Shown here one piece after another: positions 43,751-60,689 of a stretch of DNA of 64,000 nucleotides. The notes below the pieces were generated by a model. It was not told where the DNA came from, made no database searches, and worked only from the letters and a program-made list of their open reading frames with translations. The position numbers and the translations under genes are program-made. Position 1 is the first letter of the stretch. Each line of letters opens with the position of its first letter. The DNA is from Flammula alnicola (Eukaryota > Basidiomycota > Agaricomycetes > Agaricales > Strophariaceae): positions 52,573 to 116,572 of the forward strand of contig JADNRV010000163.1 in assembly GCA_015499995.1 (NCBI GenBank), read 5' to 3'.

Positions 43751-46025
43751 TAAGGCTAAGCGCAAGTGCGGGTTTTCCCCAAGTACTTGTGAGTGTACAG
43801 CATACTTGTGGGAAAACTTGCAAGTATTGATACTTGCAAGTCCGAGTGATTTTCAGCTGTGAGTCCTCACAAGTCTGAGTTCAGGTTTCATAATATGCAA
43901 GTACTTGCAGCATATTTTACATATTTCTATATGAAATTTTATGCAGACAATAGCATTGAGTTCAGTACTAATTCTAGTCTACAAGAATGGGATAATCTTC
44001 ATGCAAGTCATCTACCTCAGAGCTCAGCTGATCTGACATGGTCTGAACCATCTTGGACTTGAGAGAAAAGAATAGTTGATGTGAGAATCCGCAAATTCCA
44101 TTTGGTATTATTGTCAATGCTTATGCTTACCTTAATAATTTGAGGAAATAGCTCTTCCACTGTTTTCTGACTCAGAGATAGTCTGCATTCTAATGAATGT
44201 GTTAATAGCAGTTGTTTCTGAATAACACAATGTCAAACACATAATAGGGGCTGGAGAATTATACACACTCACTACAGTGAGCATCTCACAGTGCTTCTTA
44301 CATCCTATCCTTCAAACTGGCATGTTGGAAGCTGATGCAAAGTTACCCGCCTGTGATTTTTTTGGGTTGGTCTTCCATTGACCTTTGTACTCTCATATGA
44401 ACCACAGGATTTGCTAACAATAAACAGCTGATTGGCCATCAATTTGTGCACCAAATTTTCAGATAATATCCATGTGCTTTGCGCATCACATTTTGTGCCA
44501 AGCATACAATTCCAAGTCCATGGCTGAGTGGGTAAAATCTATTTTTATCTCATATCAACATTGCCATTGACATTATATGCTCACAGATGTCAAGAACAGA
44601 CCCACCTTCACTCTGTGTCTTCCCATCTCTGACTAGTATTTAGTCTCTCTCCTCATTCTCCAGCTCCGCTCCTGCTTGAATCAACCTCTCACCCTATTCT
44701 ACTGATTATACCAAGGTGCGACAACTCAGATCTTTATATTTGAAATACCTGGGCATGTGTGAGGTATGTGACCTTCTGTTATTGCAAGGCCAGCATCCTC
44801 ACTAATTAGCTGTTGTTTATCACCTTTAATCGCAAAAATTCAACGTGTTTGACCATCCGATAAGATGAACCATAGGCAAGAGGCTATGATATGATGCACA
44901 TTGGAATGTCATGGGGTAGTCAGGATACCGTGGTGGGTATCACTATTGCTGCTTTCAAAAGCTTTCATGCTCATCCATCTCTGTAAAGTCATCCAAGTGT
45001 GATTAAATGCTGACCCATCTCTGTGAATGTGTATGCAGAAGAAACATGCAATACCCAGGGCTGCTGTTTATATAAAGAGTCATAAAATTATGTGAGTGTA
45101 GTTCATCTCCCAGACTCTAGTTTGATCATTCTTTTTCATGACTATGCCACCCCGTGGATTAGGCCATGATCAGAAGGCATCCAAGCATGCATGTCATGCT
45201 GCTGGATTACCATCCAGTTCTGAGCCTGAATCTGAGTCCTCTAGTGAGGGTGAGAAATCTGCAGCACTGGCCTCAGCTCTTCCCTCAACCAGTGCCCCAA
45301 ACACTACTTTGTCGACTGTGAATGCAGAACCAGACTCTGTGACCGGGATTCAGCCAACAAACAGAAGAATCAATGGACTCAGTTTGAAAAATGCTACAAG
45401 ACTGCCTCTCAGACAAATAAAGAAGTTCTCAGTATGTTTTCTACATCATCAATGCCTTCTGCTTGTTGCTCACTGTTATTTACATTGATAGCTGCACAGA
45501 CTGAAACATGGACTGCAGGTTGCTATTCACATTACAAGATGCCACCAGAGATTCTTGTTGAGGGAGGCATCATAAAGTATGTCTTCATTTGCAGCTGGTC
45601 AGTTTTTTGTTATTCTATTTCATTACTTCAACTAATGATATTCTTTTCAGCAATCCATCCCTTCGTATAATGTGTGCTCATCATGACAAAGCCACTTTGA
45701 ACCTCAAGCATCATGCTGATTGTTGTAGTCCATCAGATTCCTTAGAGGCTCAATTGATGGTGCTCTTTGTATCAGGAGCAACATACAATAAATCTGTGCA
45801 TCACATGAAGATCACACTTTGGATCACTCACAGAAAGTGCCCGTTCTCTATTGTCGAGGACCCTGAGCTTCTTGATATCTTCCATGACCTGAATGCCAAC
45901 TGTGTTACTCCTGGTTGACACACCGTCTCTCGTGATATCAAGGAAATATTTTCTGTCAGTAGGAAGAAAGTTGGTGAAATATTATGGGTACGCCTTCAAG
46001 TTTCCTTTGAAATTATCACTTGACC

Positions 46026-46033
46026 CATCCATC
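46026..46033. repeat. 8 bp TSD of the hAT element 46034-46992 (left copy)
   Basis: CATCCATC is repeated at 46993-47000. Confidence 0.85.
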
Positions 46034-46992
46034 GAGGTCTTTATTGTCCTCCACTGATTCCTACCGGAATCCTGCGGAATCTGGTCATTCCTGAGGAATA
46101 TTTTTTGGGTCATTTTGGCTGAGAGGCCAGCCAAAATGCAAAATTTCATTCCGGGGGAATGCAGACCGGAATGAGCTGCAACCGGAATACCCAACAGGAA
46201 TGGCCGGAACGGAATGGCCACCGGAATCCGGTTATTTCCAAAAAAGGAAATATGGTTATTTTTAGTGCCAACGTGAAAATATCACACTATTATATAAAAT
46301 GACATCAAAATGAGACTGTGGGACCTATTTCTAATGAAGATATTCTATATTTGGCAAGTGCAATTTTCAAAACTGCCGGCTTTGGGCGAGTTTTTTGCGT
46401 TTTTCTCGACGATGAAAGCAGCTAGTCACATGATTTTGATATATTTGTGATTCTGGAAGTATGCTCTACAGTTACTTTTTTTTGGCAAAAAGTTCCCACG
46501 GTCCCAAAAACACACCAAATAAGGTGATTTCAGTTACCCGAGTGAGATGACATATACATATTTGTAATCTCCTTAAAATTCTGAATCTAATGGTACCCCA
46601 TTGACCCTGAACCTCTCAAAATTGGTTACGCAATCTATAAATATATTATAGATATATAGGGTATATAGTCTGATGTTTTTGGTAGATCAGAAACAGTTCT
46701 CTGGTCTAATGGTTAAATGGGCTGGGATATTAGCTGCTGGATTTCTTCTGGGGCTCTGGGTTCAATTCCTGAAGGATGCAAAATCTTTGAGTGATATTTT
46801 TCTCTGAGTTCTGTCTAAGTCCACCAAGTTGAAGTCCTAACCAGAATTTTGGTCATTCCTGTGGATTCTGGTCAGGATTCCTGCGGAATTGAGTCCATTC
46901 CTGTGGATTCCATTCCATTCCTGCAGATTCCGGTCTATTCCTCCAGAATCCGGTCATTCCGGGAGGAATCAGTGAAGGAATGAAAAATATTG
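46034..46992. mobile_element. Non-autonomous hAT element, family A copy 2
   Basis: This 959 bp element lies inside the hAT transposase gene. The ends are GAGGTCTTTATTGTCC and, in reverse complement, CAATATTTTTCATTCC, each followed by CACTGATTCCT[AC]CCGGAAT. The left end also matches family A copy 1 (GAGGTCTTT…ATTCCTACCGGAAT), and the core region is homologous. GGAATCC-type repeats fill both flanks. It has no ORF. A tRNA-like TCTGGTCTAATGG / GGTTCAATTCC pair near 46700-46775 is discussed under rejected items. Confidence 0.82.
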
Positions 46993-49231
46993 CATCCATC
47001 TAATCAATTCAATAGGCATACCCAGAAAAGGTCCACATCTGCACTGATGGTTGGACTTCACCCCAAGTCATTGCCTTTATCAGAGCAACTGCACATTGGA
47101 TTATTGACGAAAAGATGGCATCTTTTATTCTCAATTTTATTAAGTAAGTTCCTTATTATAATTCACAGGCGTTAATTTCATGGTACATTTTTACAGAGTT
47201 ACCAAAGCACACTCAGGAGAGTACTTGGCTGCACGTATTGCAGAGACTCTTTGAGAGTATGGGATTCATGACAAGGTTAGAGGTTTCACATTTTATACCT
47301 GTGTGATAGCTCAGCACACCTTCATACTAGATTCTTGGGTTCATTGCAGACAATGCCTCAAACAACAACACTCTTGTTGATGTGCTTGCCAATCTGCTTC
47401 CCTATTTTGAGGAAAAGAAAAACTGAGTACGCTACTTTGCACATATACTCAACCTTGTCGTAAAAGTGCTGTTTTTATTCTTGATTTTTCATGGATATCT
47501 GTCTTATCAATGAAATAGGCTATTTTCTCACAGTTCAGTCACAAATTAAAGTTGAGTGAAGCTAGTTCAGATAAAGCTATGAGCGCTGATGAGAAGAGCC
47601 AGTTCAATGCCTTGGAAGATGGACTGGATGGTAATCTTGTCAGTGACAAAGAACCAGAGGTTGATCAAGCCACCACTGTGGCTATTGTCTGTGAGGTAGA
47701 TCTGGATGGCAGGCTCTTGCCATTTTCTGCAAGTGAGACCACCATTGGATGCATTGCTATCGCAAAGGTATGTAGCGTAAAGGTTAACCAGGTTATTTTT
47801 GGGTGCTAACCTGATGAATTAGCTTCAAGCACTTGCAAACAAGATTGTCAACAGCCCCACTATCAAGGCAGACCTGGAACTCGAGTGCATCTGTGCTGGC
47901 AAAGCGCCAAAGATGATGATTTGTGATGTTTCTACTTGGTGGAATAGTATGGCAGAACTTATTCAATGTGCTTTATACCATCAGGAGCCTCTCAAAGCCC
48001 TGGTTCTCAAGATCGAACACAATTGGCCTCGCGGCATTTGCCTTATGTGCTTTCAGCTAAAGCCCGAGGAATGGTTGATCCTCTGACAGCTCTCAACTCT
48101 TTTGGAGGTAAGTTTTTCTGGACTGCTTCATCACAAATACCCGTGACGCTTACCCGTGGCCCGTGTGACATCAATTTCGGAGATATGAGTACCAAACTTA
48201 AAAAATGCATAACTTGGTCAGTTTTCAACCGTTTTGCATAAAAAAAATTGCAAAAAATTCGTATTGACAAATACTATGTGCTAGACATCGAAAAACCCGC
48301 GTAACCCGCAGCGATACCCGTGCAGTTCCCTATTCATCATCGTTTGAGTTACTCAAATATATTTGTGGTATAGGTTTTCCTTTATGCAACAAACATCATT
48401 TCTCAGAGTGATATCCCCCTCATCCACGAGATCATTCCTATCTTCGATGTTATCACCAATGCTCTGGACACTTTTATCGACAACCTTGAACATCCATTGA
48501 TTGTTCAACATGCAGCTCTCTGAGGAATGCTCATGTTAAATAAATACTATGCACTTACAGGTGATTTACTTGTCTACCGCCTGGCGATGAGTGAGTTTTT
48601 TTCTGTTCTTGATTTATATCACATTCTCTAACCTGTGGTCTAGTCCTTCATCCTGCTTACAAGACATCATACTTTGTGAAAGCTGGGTGGAAGCATGAAT
48701 AGATCATCACTGCAGAGATGCTTGCATGTGAAGAGTGGAAGAACAAATACAAACCTTCAGTTTCTATCTCAGATCCTAGAGAGCGAACAGCCACTTCTGA
48801 TGAGGTATTTCTTATATTTCTTTTGTTGAGAGTTTCATCTGCTTACGCTTATAATATTTTAGAGATTTGCAGATGCAAAGCAGTACTTTGCAGTTCTCCA
48901 TAATAGGGCGACACCAGGTGATGCCTTGGAGAAATGGCTCATGAGCCCCGTTATTTCGACTGCTGTTGACCCTATTTCTTATTGGTCTGGAATGCTCATG
49001 GCCAACCATCCTCTCGCTCGTATGGCATTGGATTTTCTTTTCATCCCAGGTATGTGATCTATTACCAATCAATAAAAAGTGTTCGCTAATCTTATCCTAT
49101 TGTAAAACTAGTTCTATGGACGTCGAATGCACATTCTCAAATGGTGGATTAACTGTCTCTAAGTTGAGGCACTCTCTATCAGATGAGTCAACATGTGCAC
49201 AATCTGTTCTTTCATCATGGTTTGATCTACC

Positions 49232-49375
49232 TATTAGAATTCGAGGTAAGGACGGGGAACTCTGTGGCAATTGAGTGCCACATCAATTGCACAATACAGG
49301 GCTATATACATAGATAAAAGTCATGTGCTAAGATAAGCTTGATCTCACTAAGCGAGCCAAGCACAAATTCCAATA
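49232..49375 (-). repeat. 3' LTR of the copia element
   Basis: This 144 bp repeat is about 93% identical to 53027-53170. Its ends are TATTRG…CYAATA rather than TG…CA. The differences include GGACGG/GAACGG, ATTGAG/ATCAAG and CATGTG/CACGTG, so the insertion is not brand new. Confidence 0.88.
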
Positions 49376-49483
49376 TACCCCCTCAAGTGCAAGTGGAATC
49401 AAGTTGAATAAGAAATAGTAAACAAGAAGTAAATCAAAGAAGAATAGGAAAAATCATAACAAAATAAAATTGTACCCCCTCAA

Positions 49484-50087
49484 TCACCATTCTGCAATGT
49501 GGGTCATATCATCCTCAACCTCTGCTGACTTTGCTGCTCCAGCAGGCTTCGCATCTGTCGAGGTACATTTATTGCGGTAGTGGCCCTTCTGCTGGCACTT
49601 GAAGCAGGTAATATCTTTTTGATCACGTCGGGGTTTCAGTTCCACATGAAAAGCTTGATTGTTTGGATCAGTCTTGCCTGCAGGTACCCCTTGCGTTGTA
49701 ATGGTCTGAGTGGCAACTTGACGAGCTTCTTTGTTCATGCAGCACTGCACAATAAAATCAAAATTGTTCTTGCTGGCGTGAGAGTCAAGAGAAATGACAA
49801 GAGTGGAATAAGATTCCGGGAGGGAAAGCATGAGGACAGCGATGAGAAGAGAGTCAGAGGGTGCATCATCTGAGACCTGTAAGATGATCAGCAAGCTCAC
49901 GTATGGTGCCAGCGTGTTCCTGGATCAATGTCTCTGGGGCCTTCTTGATCTGAAAGAGCTTCTGCCATGTTGAAATGATGCTTTCAAGGCCTTCACTATG
50001 AACCTGAAGACCAGATGAAGTTCCTGGGCAGTGACCGCGCCCTCCTGAGAATTATTCCCAGCCTCAACAGGGCAAAAAGGAGGTATG
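49484..50087 (-). pseudogene. Copia gag, C-terminal part with zinc knuckle
   Basis: The minus-strand reading has LIQEHAGTIRELADHL, VLMLSLPESYSTLVISLD and CFKCQQKGHYRNKC (CX2CX4HX4C), the order of copia-type Gag (UBN2 then CCHC). The stop follows MTHIAEW and the polypurine tract comes 5 bp later, so no protease, integrase or RT is encoded. A frameshift lies near 49880-49910. Confidence 0.82.
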
Positions 50088-50095
50088 ATGTGGTG

Positions 50096-52347
50096 TACTC
50101 CCCGTCAAACTGGGAATTCCGTAACTGGGAGTGGCCTAGGAATAATGTCCTGTGCCATGGCCACCATTCCCAGTTTCATTTGGCAGGGTTTTAGCTGGGC
50201 ATTTCTTCTAGTTTCACAGGGAATACCTCTTAATGCATAATTTCCCAGTTTTACCAGCATTTTTTACTTGTATCTAGGGATACTTATGTCTGGCATTAAG
50301 GTGATATTTTCTTAGCTTGGACGGTTCACATATTATCCAAATGATTCTGAATTAATAATAGTAATGTATGTATACATGAGATCTAGTATGTAGGATGTAA
50401 TGGTATGAATAACAAATCTATGGATGTGATGAGAAATATACAAACCGGTACATTGAATCAGAAGACCTATTCGCAATCACTAACATTGTCAATGTGTCAT
50501 GTGTCAGACAAGGTACATGTTTGAGATGTTTGTCAAGCTGCCGGTGGTGGTTCGAGGCCTTCATTGTCACTTTCTGAGTCAGAGGAAGGCTGAATGACTT
50601 GGGTCTTCTGTGAAGCCACTGACTGTGACTTGTTGGTACAGTTTGATTGTCTGACTTGAGGAGGCCACTGCTGCTTCTGCCTCTTGCATAGTGTTTAAAA
50701 GTCTGGTCCAGTCCGGTCTTTTGGCCCCAGGACGATGGACCGAGACCTAGACCGGTCCATCTCAGTCCTAAGACTGCAAAAAACTGCACAAGACCGCACA
50801 AGACCGGTTATATCAGTCTTTTGCGGTCTTTTAACCAGTCTAGACTGCAAGTCAGTCTTAACCAGTCTTAACCAGTTGAAGACCGGTTTTTCAGTAAAAA
50901 TACATGAGAAATACATGTTTTTGCATTGGTTAAATTTTTTAAACATGCTTAAGGTTAAAATCAAGCCCAAGAACACATTAAACAAGCCAGAATTGGTAGA
51001 GATATGAAAATTTCAATGTCATTTTCCGAATTTTACAATATCTCAGTCAGTTTTGGGTCATTTTATTTGTTCTTTGGGGCAGTTTGAAGGGGCAATTAAA
51101 AGGGTCAAAAGACCGGTCCAGACCGGTTAAACCGGTCCATGTGGACCGGTCTTTTTGCAGTCTTTGATTCTCAAAAGTCGAAAGACTGGACTGCAGGTCC
51201 GGTCTTTTTCCAGTCCAGTCCAGTCTTTTTGCGGTCTTTTTCCAGTCTTAAGACTGGACTTCCAAACACTACTCTTGCATGGGTGGTCATTGACATCACT
51301 CTCTGCATCCTGTGTCGCTAACATTGCGTCTTGGTGAAATGGGGCCGGATAATGGACTGAACATTTTCTTGGATGTAGAAACATCAAATTTTCTGATACA
51401 TGACAAAAATCATGAAGCCAAAAAGCTGCAAGCCCAGGTCAGAGGCAGAAGAAGACGAGAATAGAATCAGAGTGATTAGAATAGCTGAAATACTCAAAAT
51501 GAAATGTACCTGGTCAACTCATGTGCACCACTGCCAACGCTCCACTGTCTTCCAGCCAACCATCCCAATTCCATGTAAATGCACAGTCCAGACTGCACAC
51601 TGGAATCAAGGTCAGAACAGCATGAAAATTGTACTAGGGCAACCAATATGTACCTCATCTTCTAAAGATGTGATTCCTTGATCAGAGGTCAGAAAGGATG
51701 CTGTCCACACTACAGGTCGAACAAAGAATCAATGACTAAACAGAGTGAGATATGAGCAGCGATGGTGATTCCCATAATCTATTGCACAATAAGGAAGGCG
51801 GCTGACCATGACTCCTATGACAGTGGGGCCAGTGTATTGTCTTTGCTTCAGTGCTAGCAGTGTGACATTTCACCTTATGCAAATGGATGCTGGCCAGCAA
51901 AAGTGACAATAGGTGCAGATAGTGAGTGATGGAAAGTGGGTGAAGAAGATTGGAGGAAAGTGATGGCGGTACGACATAGGAAATTAAATTCAAAATTGAA
52001 ATTCCACAGCATGGGGGCGAGTCACATGATTTCTAGGATGTTTGGACTTAAAGAAATTTTGATTAGAATCCATTGTTCATATAAACTGCAAGAGTACACA
52101 AGTGCTCGAGTCTCTCTATATATATGGTTTAGGAACTTTATTATTATTTGAGGCCTGAGATATTGTAGTAAGTTTGCAGTAAGGGCGGGTCTGATGGAAC
52201 CAGGAAAAATATCTAGTGAGGACAGGGATATATTTACCAGTCTCAAGACTGGGAAAATTTACTGAAATGACTTTTACCTGTCGACTACCCGTGAAACCAG
52301 GAAAAAAGAATTATACCCAGTCAAGCTTGGAATTCTTATGGGGCCTA
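50096..52347. mobile_element. Non-autonomous DNA element inside gag, poorly bounded
   Basis: About 2.25 kb interrupts gag between the IHLSQAL block and the C-terminal part. The ends show weak inverted similarity (TACTCCCCGTCAA…GAATTCC and, in reverse complement, TAGGCCCCATAAGAATTCC). Both flanks contain repeated ACTGGGA / TCCCAGT motifs. I find no convincing TSD, so the borders are good to about 10 bp. It has no transposase ORF. It contains the hAT MITE 50689-51271. The remaining interior has no gene that I recognise. Confidence 0.5.
50689..51271. mobile_element. hAT MITE, family B (583 bp)
   Basis: The ends are TAGTGTTTAAAAGTCTGGTC and, in reverse complement, TAGTGTTTGGAAGTCCAGTC. The 8 bp TSD is CTCTTGCA (50681-50688 and 51272-51279). 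Over half of it consists of GACCGGTC, AGTCTT and CAGTCC motifs in both orientations, so nearly all of it consists of candidate transposase-binding repeats. It has no coding capacity. Confidence 0.85.
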
Positions 52348-52349
52348 GG

Positions 52350-52663
52350 TTTCATAGTGCTTGCGAGAGGTGGATTGATTCCAACCTAGCCCAAACTACT
52401 GTGGGATCCCTCGAGATGCATGTATGCACCAACTGCCCATCCTCAACCTCATTCACAATCTTACTAAGAGCCAAATTCACATGAATTTTCCAAGCCTTCA
52501 CTGCCCTCAATCCATCTGAGCCCACTGGTTGACTTTCAGTTCCATCAACGACTGACCAAACTTGCATCTTTCAGAGATGCATTTCCATCCGGTAAGACCA
52601 TGCATAAGAGTTGACGTTGCCGAGTTTCGCGATATGTTTCAAGTTGATTTTCGACGCCATCAT
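52350..52663 (-). pseudogene. Copia gag, N-terminal part
   Basis: The reading starts MMASKINLKHIAKLGNV and continues NSYAWSYRMEMHL, an in-frame TGA, then QVWSVVDGTES…VKAWKIHVNLAL…LVHTCISRDPTVVWARLESIHLSQAL. This is the start of a copia Gag (W-fold around YAWSYRMEMHL). The TGA and the 50096-52347 insertion both disrupt it. Confidence 0.78.
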
Positions 52664-52724
52664 GATCACAAGCTCCGAGAAATAGAAGAGACTTCTGTGC
52701 TGAGTAGCGACTTTTGAGTGTGCA

Positions 52725-52930
52725 CCTAACTGGTGGCTTCCATGCACCAAGCTGGTGACTTCCGAGTATGCGCCTGACTGGCAACTTCTGATGTGCTGGA
52801 TAGCGACTTCTGATGTGCTGGATAGCGACTTCTGATGCGCTAGAGAGAAACTTTCGATTGCGCTAGAGAGAAACTTTCGATTGCGCCTGACTGGCAGCTT
52901 CCGATTGTGCCTGATGAGCGACTTCTGAGG
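52725..52930. repeat. Tandem minisatellite in the copia leader
   Basis: Degenerate 22-25 bp units of the forms GCGACTTCTGATGTGCTGGATA and GCGCTAGAGAGAAACTTTCGATT lie between the 5' LTR and gag. Some neighbouring units are exact duplicates. Confidence 0.75.
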
Positions 52931-53026
52931 ATTGCCTCAAGTGAGGGCTTCTGAGAGCGACCGAGATGAGCAAAGACATCGACAGTCTGTGTATTCTTTA
53001 AAACCCCACCGGGTTGCACTCGATTG

Positions 53027-53170
53027 TATTAGAATTCGAGGTAAGAACGGGGAACTCTGTGGCAATCAAGTGCCACATCGATTGCACAATACAGGGCTAT
53101 ATATATAGATAAAAGTCACGTGCTAAGATAAGCTTGATCTCGCTAAGCAAGCCAAGCACAAATTCCAATA
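53027..53170 (-). repeat. 5' LTR of the copia element
   Basis: This is the partner of 49232-49375. It is followed on the minus strand by ACAATCGAGTGCAACCCGG, the position where a primer binding site would be; the matching tRNA is not identified. Confidence 0.88.
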
Positions 53171-53583
53171 CTACCAGGTGTGATTCCGCGTGACGACATT
53201 GTTCGGATGTTCAAGGAGAAGGGTAAGCAGCTGAAAAAGAACCAGAAAGTAGTTGAGAACAGCACTGACAATATTCTTGGCAATGAGATTGATCTTACTT
53301 CATCTTTAATACAATCTTTTCTTTCATTTCTACTGTGTAAATGTACAAAAATAGTATCTGAATTATGAGTACTCACAAGTATACCCACAGATACTTGTAC
53401 ATACTTGCAGGTGGCGAGTAGTTCACAAGTACTCAAATACTTGCAAGTAATTGACTCGTGAGTGCAAGTCACTCATGGAAACATACTTGCACGAGTGCAA
53501 ATTTAATATTTTGCAGCTAAATTACTTGTGAGTCTGAGTGTGAGTTACTTGTGAGTGCACTCGCGCTCAGCCTTAGATCCAGT

Positions 53584-54262
53584 ATATGTGAAAAACCCCA
53601 GGTGCTCTGATAATAAGCAACTGGGTGCCTTCTTTAGTGAAGGAGCATATTGAAACCAAAAAAGTGATATGCCAATAATATGAGTCATTTGATTTATTAA
53701 TAATGAGAACAACACTGAAACTGGTCATAGGCATCCACAGCAGGATATTCAGTAAAATTTCCCACTAGACATATGACACCTTGCCTGACTAGCAGTTCAC
53801 TGACTCCATGTCAGAACATTGGTACTTCCAGCTTGGCTGATCTCCTTAACCAATTTCCACCTCATACCTCTGGAGATAATATTGAAGCAGTTTTTTCATT
53901 ACAAATCCTTGTATTATTGTTGACTTCAAAAACAACATTATATTGTGGTACTTACCAGATGTTCTCACAATAGGAAGATACATAAGTAACAAGTTATTTT
54001 CCTCTGTACTTTATAACTGAAATTTATATAATGGACACTTTCATAAAGCAGTTGTTACCTCTGAAATCCCTGTGTCTACAAGCCAATGGAAGTCAGCATC
54101 ACTCTGCAGTATGGAAGGATTATAGGTAGAATCTATGCAGTTGTTCTAAGTGAACACTAGAGTTAGCATCTCAGGTGTAGATGTCCAACATAAGACAAAG
54201 CCTCAATGGACAATAAATTGATTAAAAAAACAATTGAATTTATATCTAAAACTTCTAGAAAT
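53584..54262. other. AT-rich intergenic region
   Basis: About 680 bp of AT-rich sequence separates the hAT element from the 3' end of the ABC transporter gene. It presumably includes that gene's 3' UTR and terminator. I see no gene in it. Confidence 0.6.
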
Positions 54263-60401
<6,139 letters not shown>

Positions 60402-60689
60402 GGAGTCAAGGACGAGTTTGAAAGAGTCAAGAGCTCCGAGAGACGAGTTGAAAATATTACGTGTTGCGCCAATGTTGCGCTTTGGCCGCACTTACTTGGG
60501 GACAAATTGATTTTGAAATTGGACGGATTCGGGCCGAGAACTATTTTTGTTGAAAGCCATCATCTCATTGAGTTCTAGCTGTGCTGGCTTCGAAGTTCTC
60601 ATCACTACTCGCGCCTGATAGTGGTGGCTCTCCAGATTAACTCACAAGCTCGCCTGGCATTCGACATGCTGACAGCCATCGAGCACCGC
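60402..60689. promoter_or_regulatory. Upstream region of the ABC transporter gene
   Basis: This region runs from the transporter start to the pseudogene. It includes another minus-strand ATG (MMAFNKNSSRPES, near 60560) followed by a possible donor GTAAGT, so a longer first exon cannot be excluded. There is no clear TATA box. Confidence 0.4.

Larger units (their letters stand above)
49232..53170 (-). mobile_element. Gag-only Ty1/copia retrotransposon (TR-GAG type)
   Basis: Two 144 bp LTRs (49232-49375, 53027-53170) flank minus-strand gag sequence and nothing that looks like pol. The TSD is CTACC (49227-49231, 53171-53175), and its removal joins the hAT codons SWFDLP-GVIPRDD. Purine-rich GAGGGGGTA lies on the minus strand immediately before the 3' LTR (49376-49385) and again after the gag stop (49473-49483). 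The short LTRs, gag-only content and adjacent polypurine tract match the TR-GAG class of non-autonomous elements. Confidence 0.82.
45138..53368 (+). pseudogene. hAT transposase gene, intron-containing and broken
   Basis: This RNase-H-fold cut-and-paste transposase is read in pieces: a Ser/Glu-rich N-terminus (45138 on), a BED-like region (KMPPEILVEGGIIKY…), CTDGWTSPQVIAF (first catalytic Asp, about 47035-47075), GFIADNASNN (second Asp, 47335-47365), FAHILNLVVK (about 47440) and the dimerisation block DVECTFSNGGLTVSKLRHSL (49117-49176). Beyond the copia insertion (53176 on) come VIPRDDIVRMFKEKG and the stop near 53366. Several GT…AG introns are visible. In-frame stops near 45916 and 47250 and the two insertions make it inactive. 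Confidence 0.85.
43751..53575 (+). mobile_element. hAT DNA transposon, formerly autonomous, with nested insertions
   Basis: The ends are TAAGGCTAAGCGCAAGTGC and, in reverse complement, TAAGGCTGAGCGCGAGTGC. The TSD GATCCAGT is exact and 8 bp, as in hAT. ACTTGCAAGT / CACAAGTA motifs cluster just inside both ends (about 43775-43920 and 53365-53570), as subterminal transposase sites do. It encodes a hAT transposase. Removing the hAT element at 46034 and the copia at 49232 leaves about 4.9 kb, a usual hAT length. The leader 43751-45137 holds no gene that I recognise. Confidence 0.9.

Noticed and set aside
46695..46775. tRNA-like sequence (TCTGGTCTAATGG … GGTTCAATTCC) inside the hAT element
   Set aside because: A-box-like and B-box-like motifs are present, but there is no acceptor stem, and the retroposon features (A tail, own TSD) are missing. 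It could be a decayed tRNA or SINE head, and the support is too weak to call.
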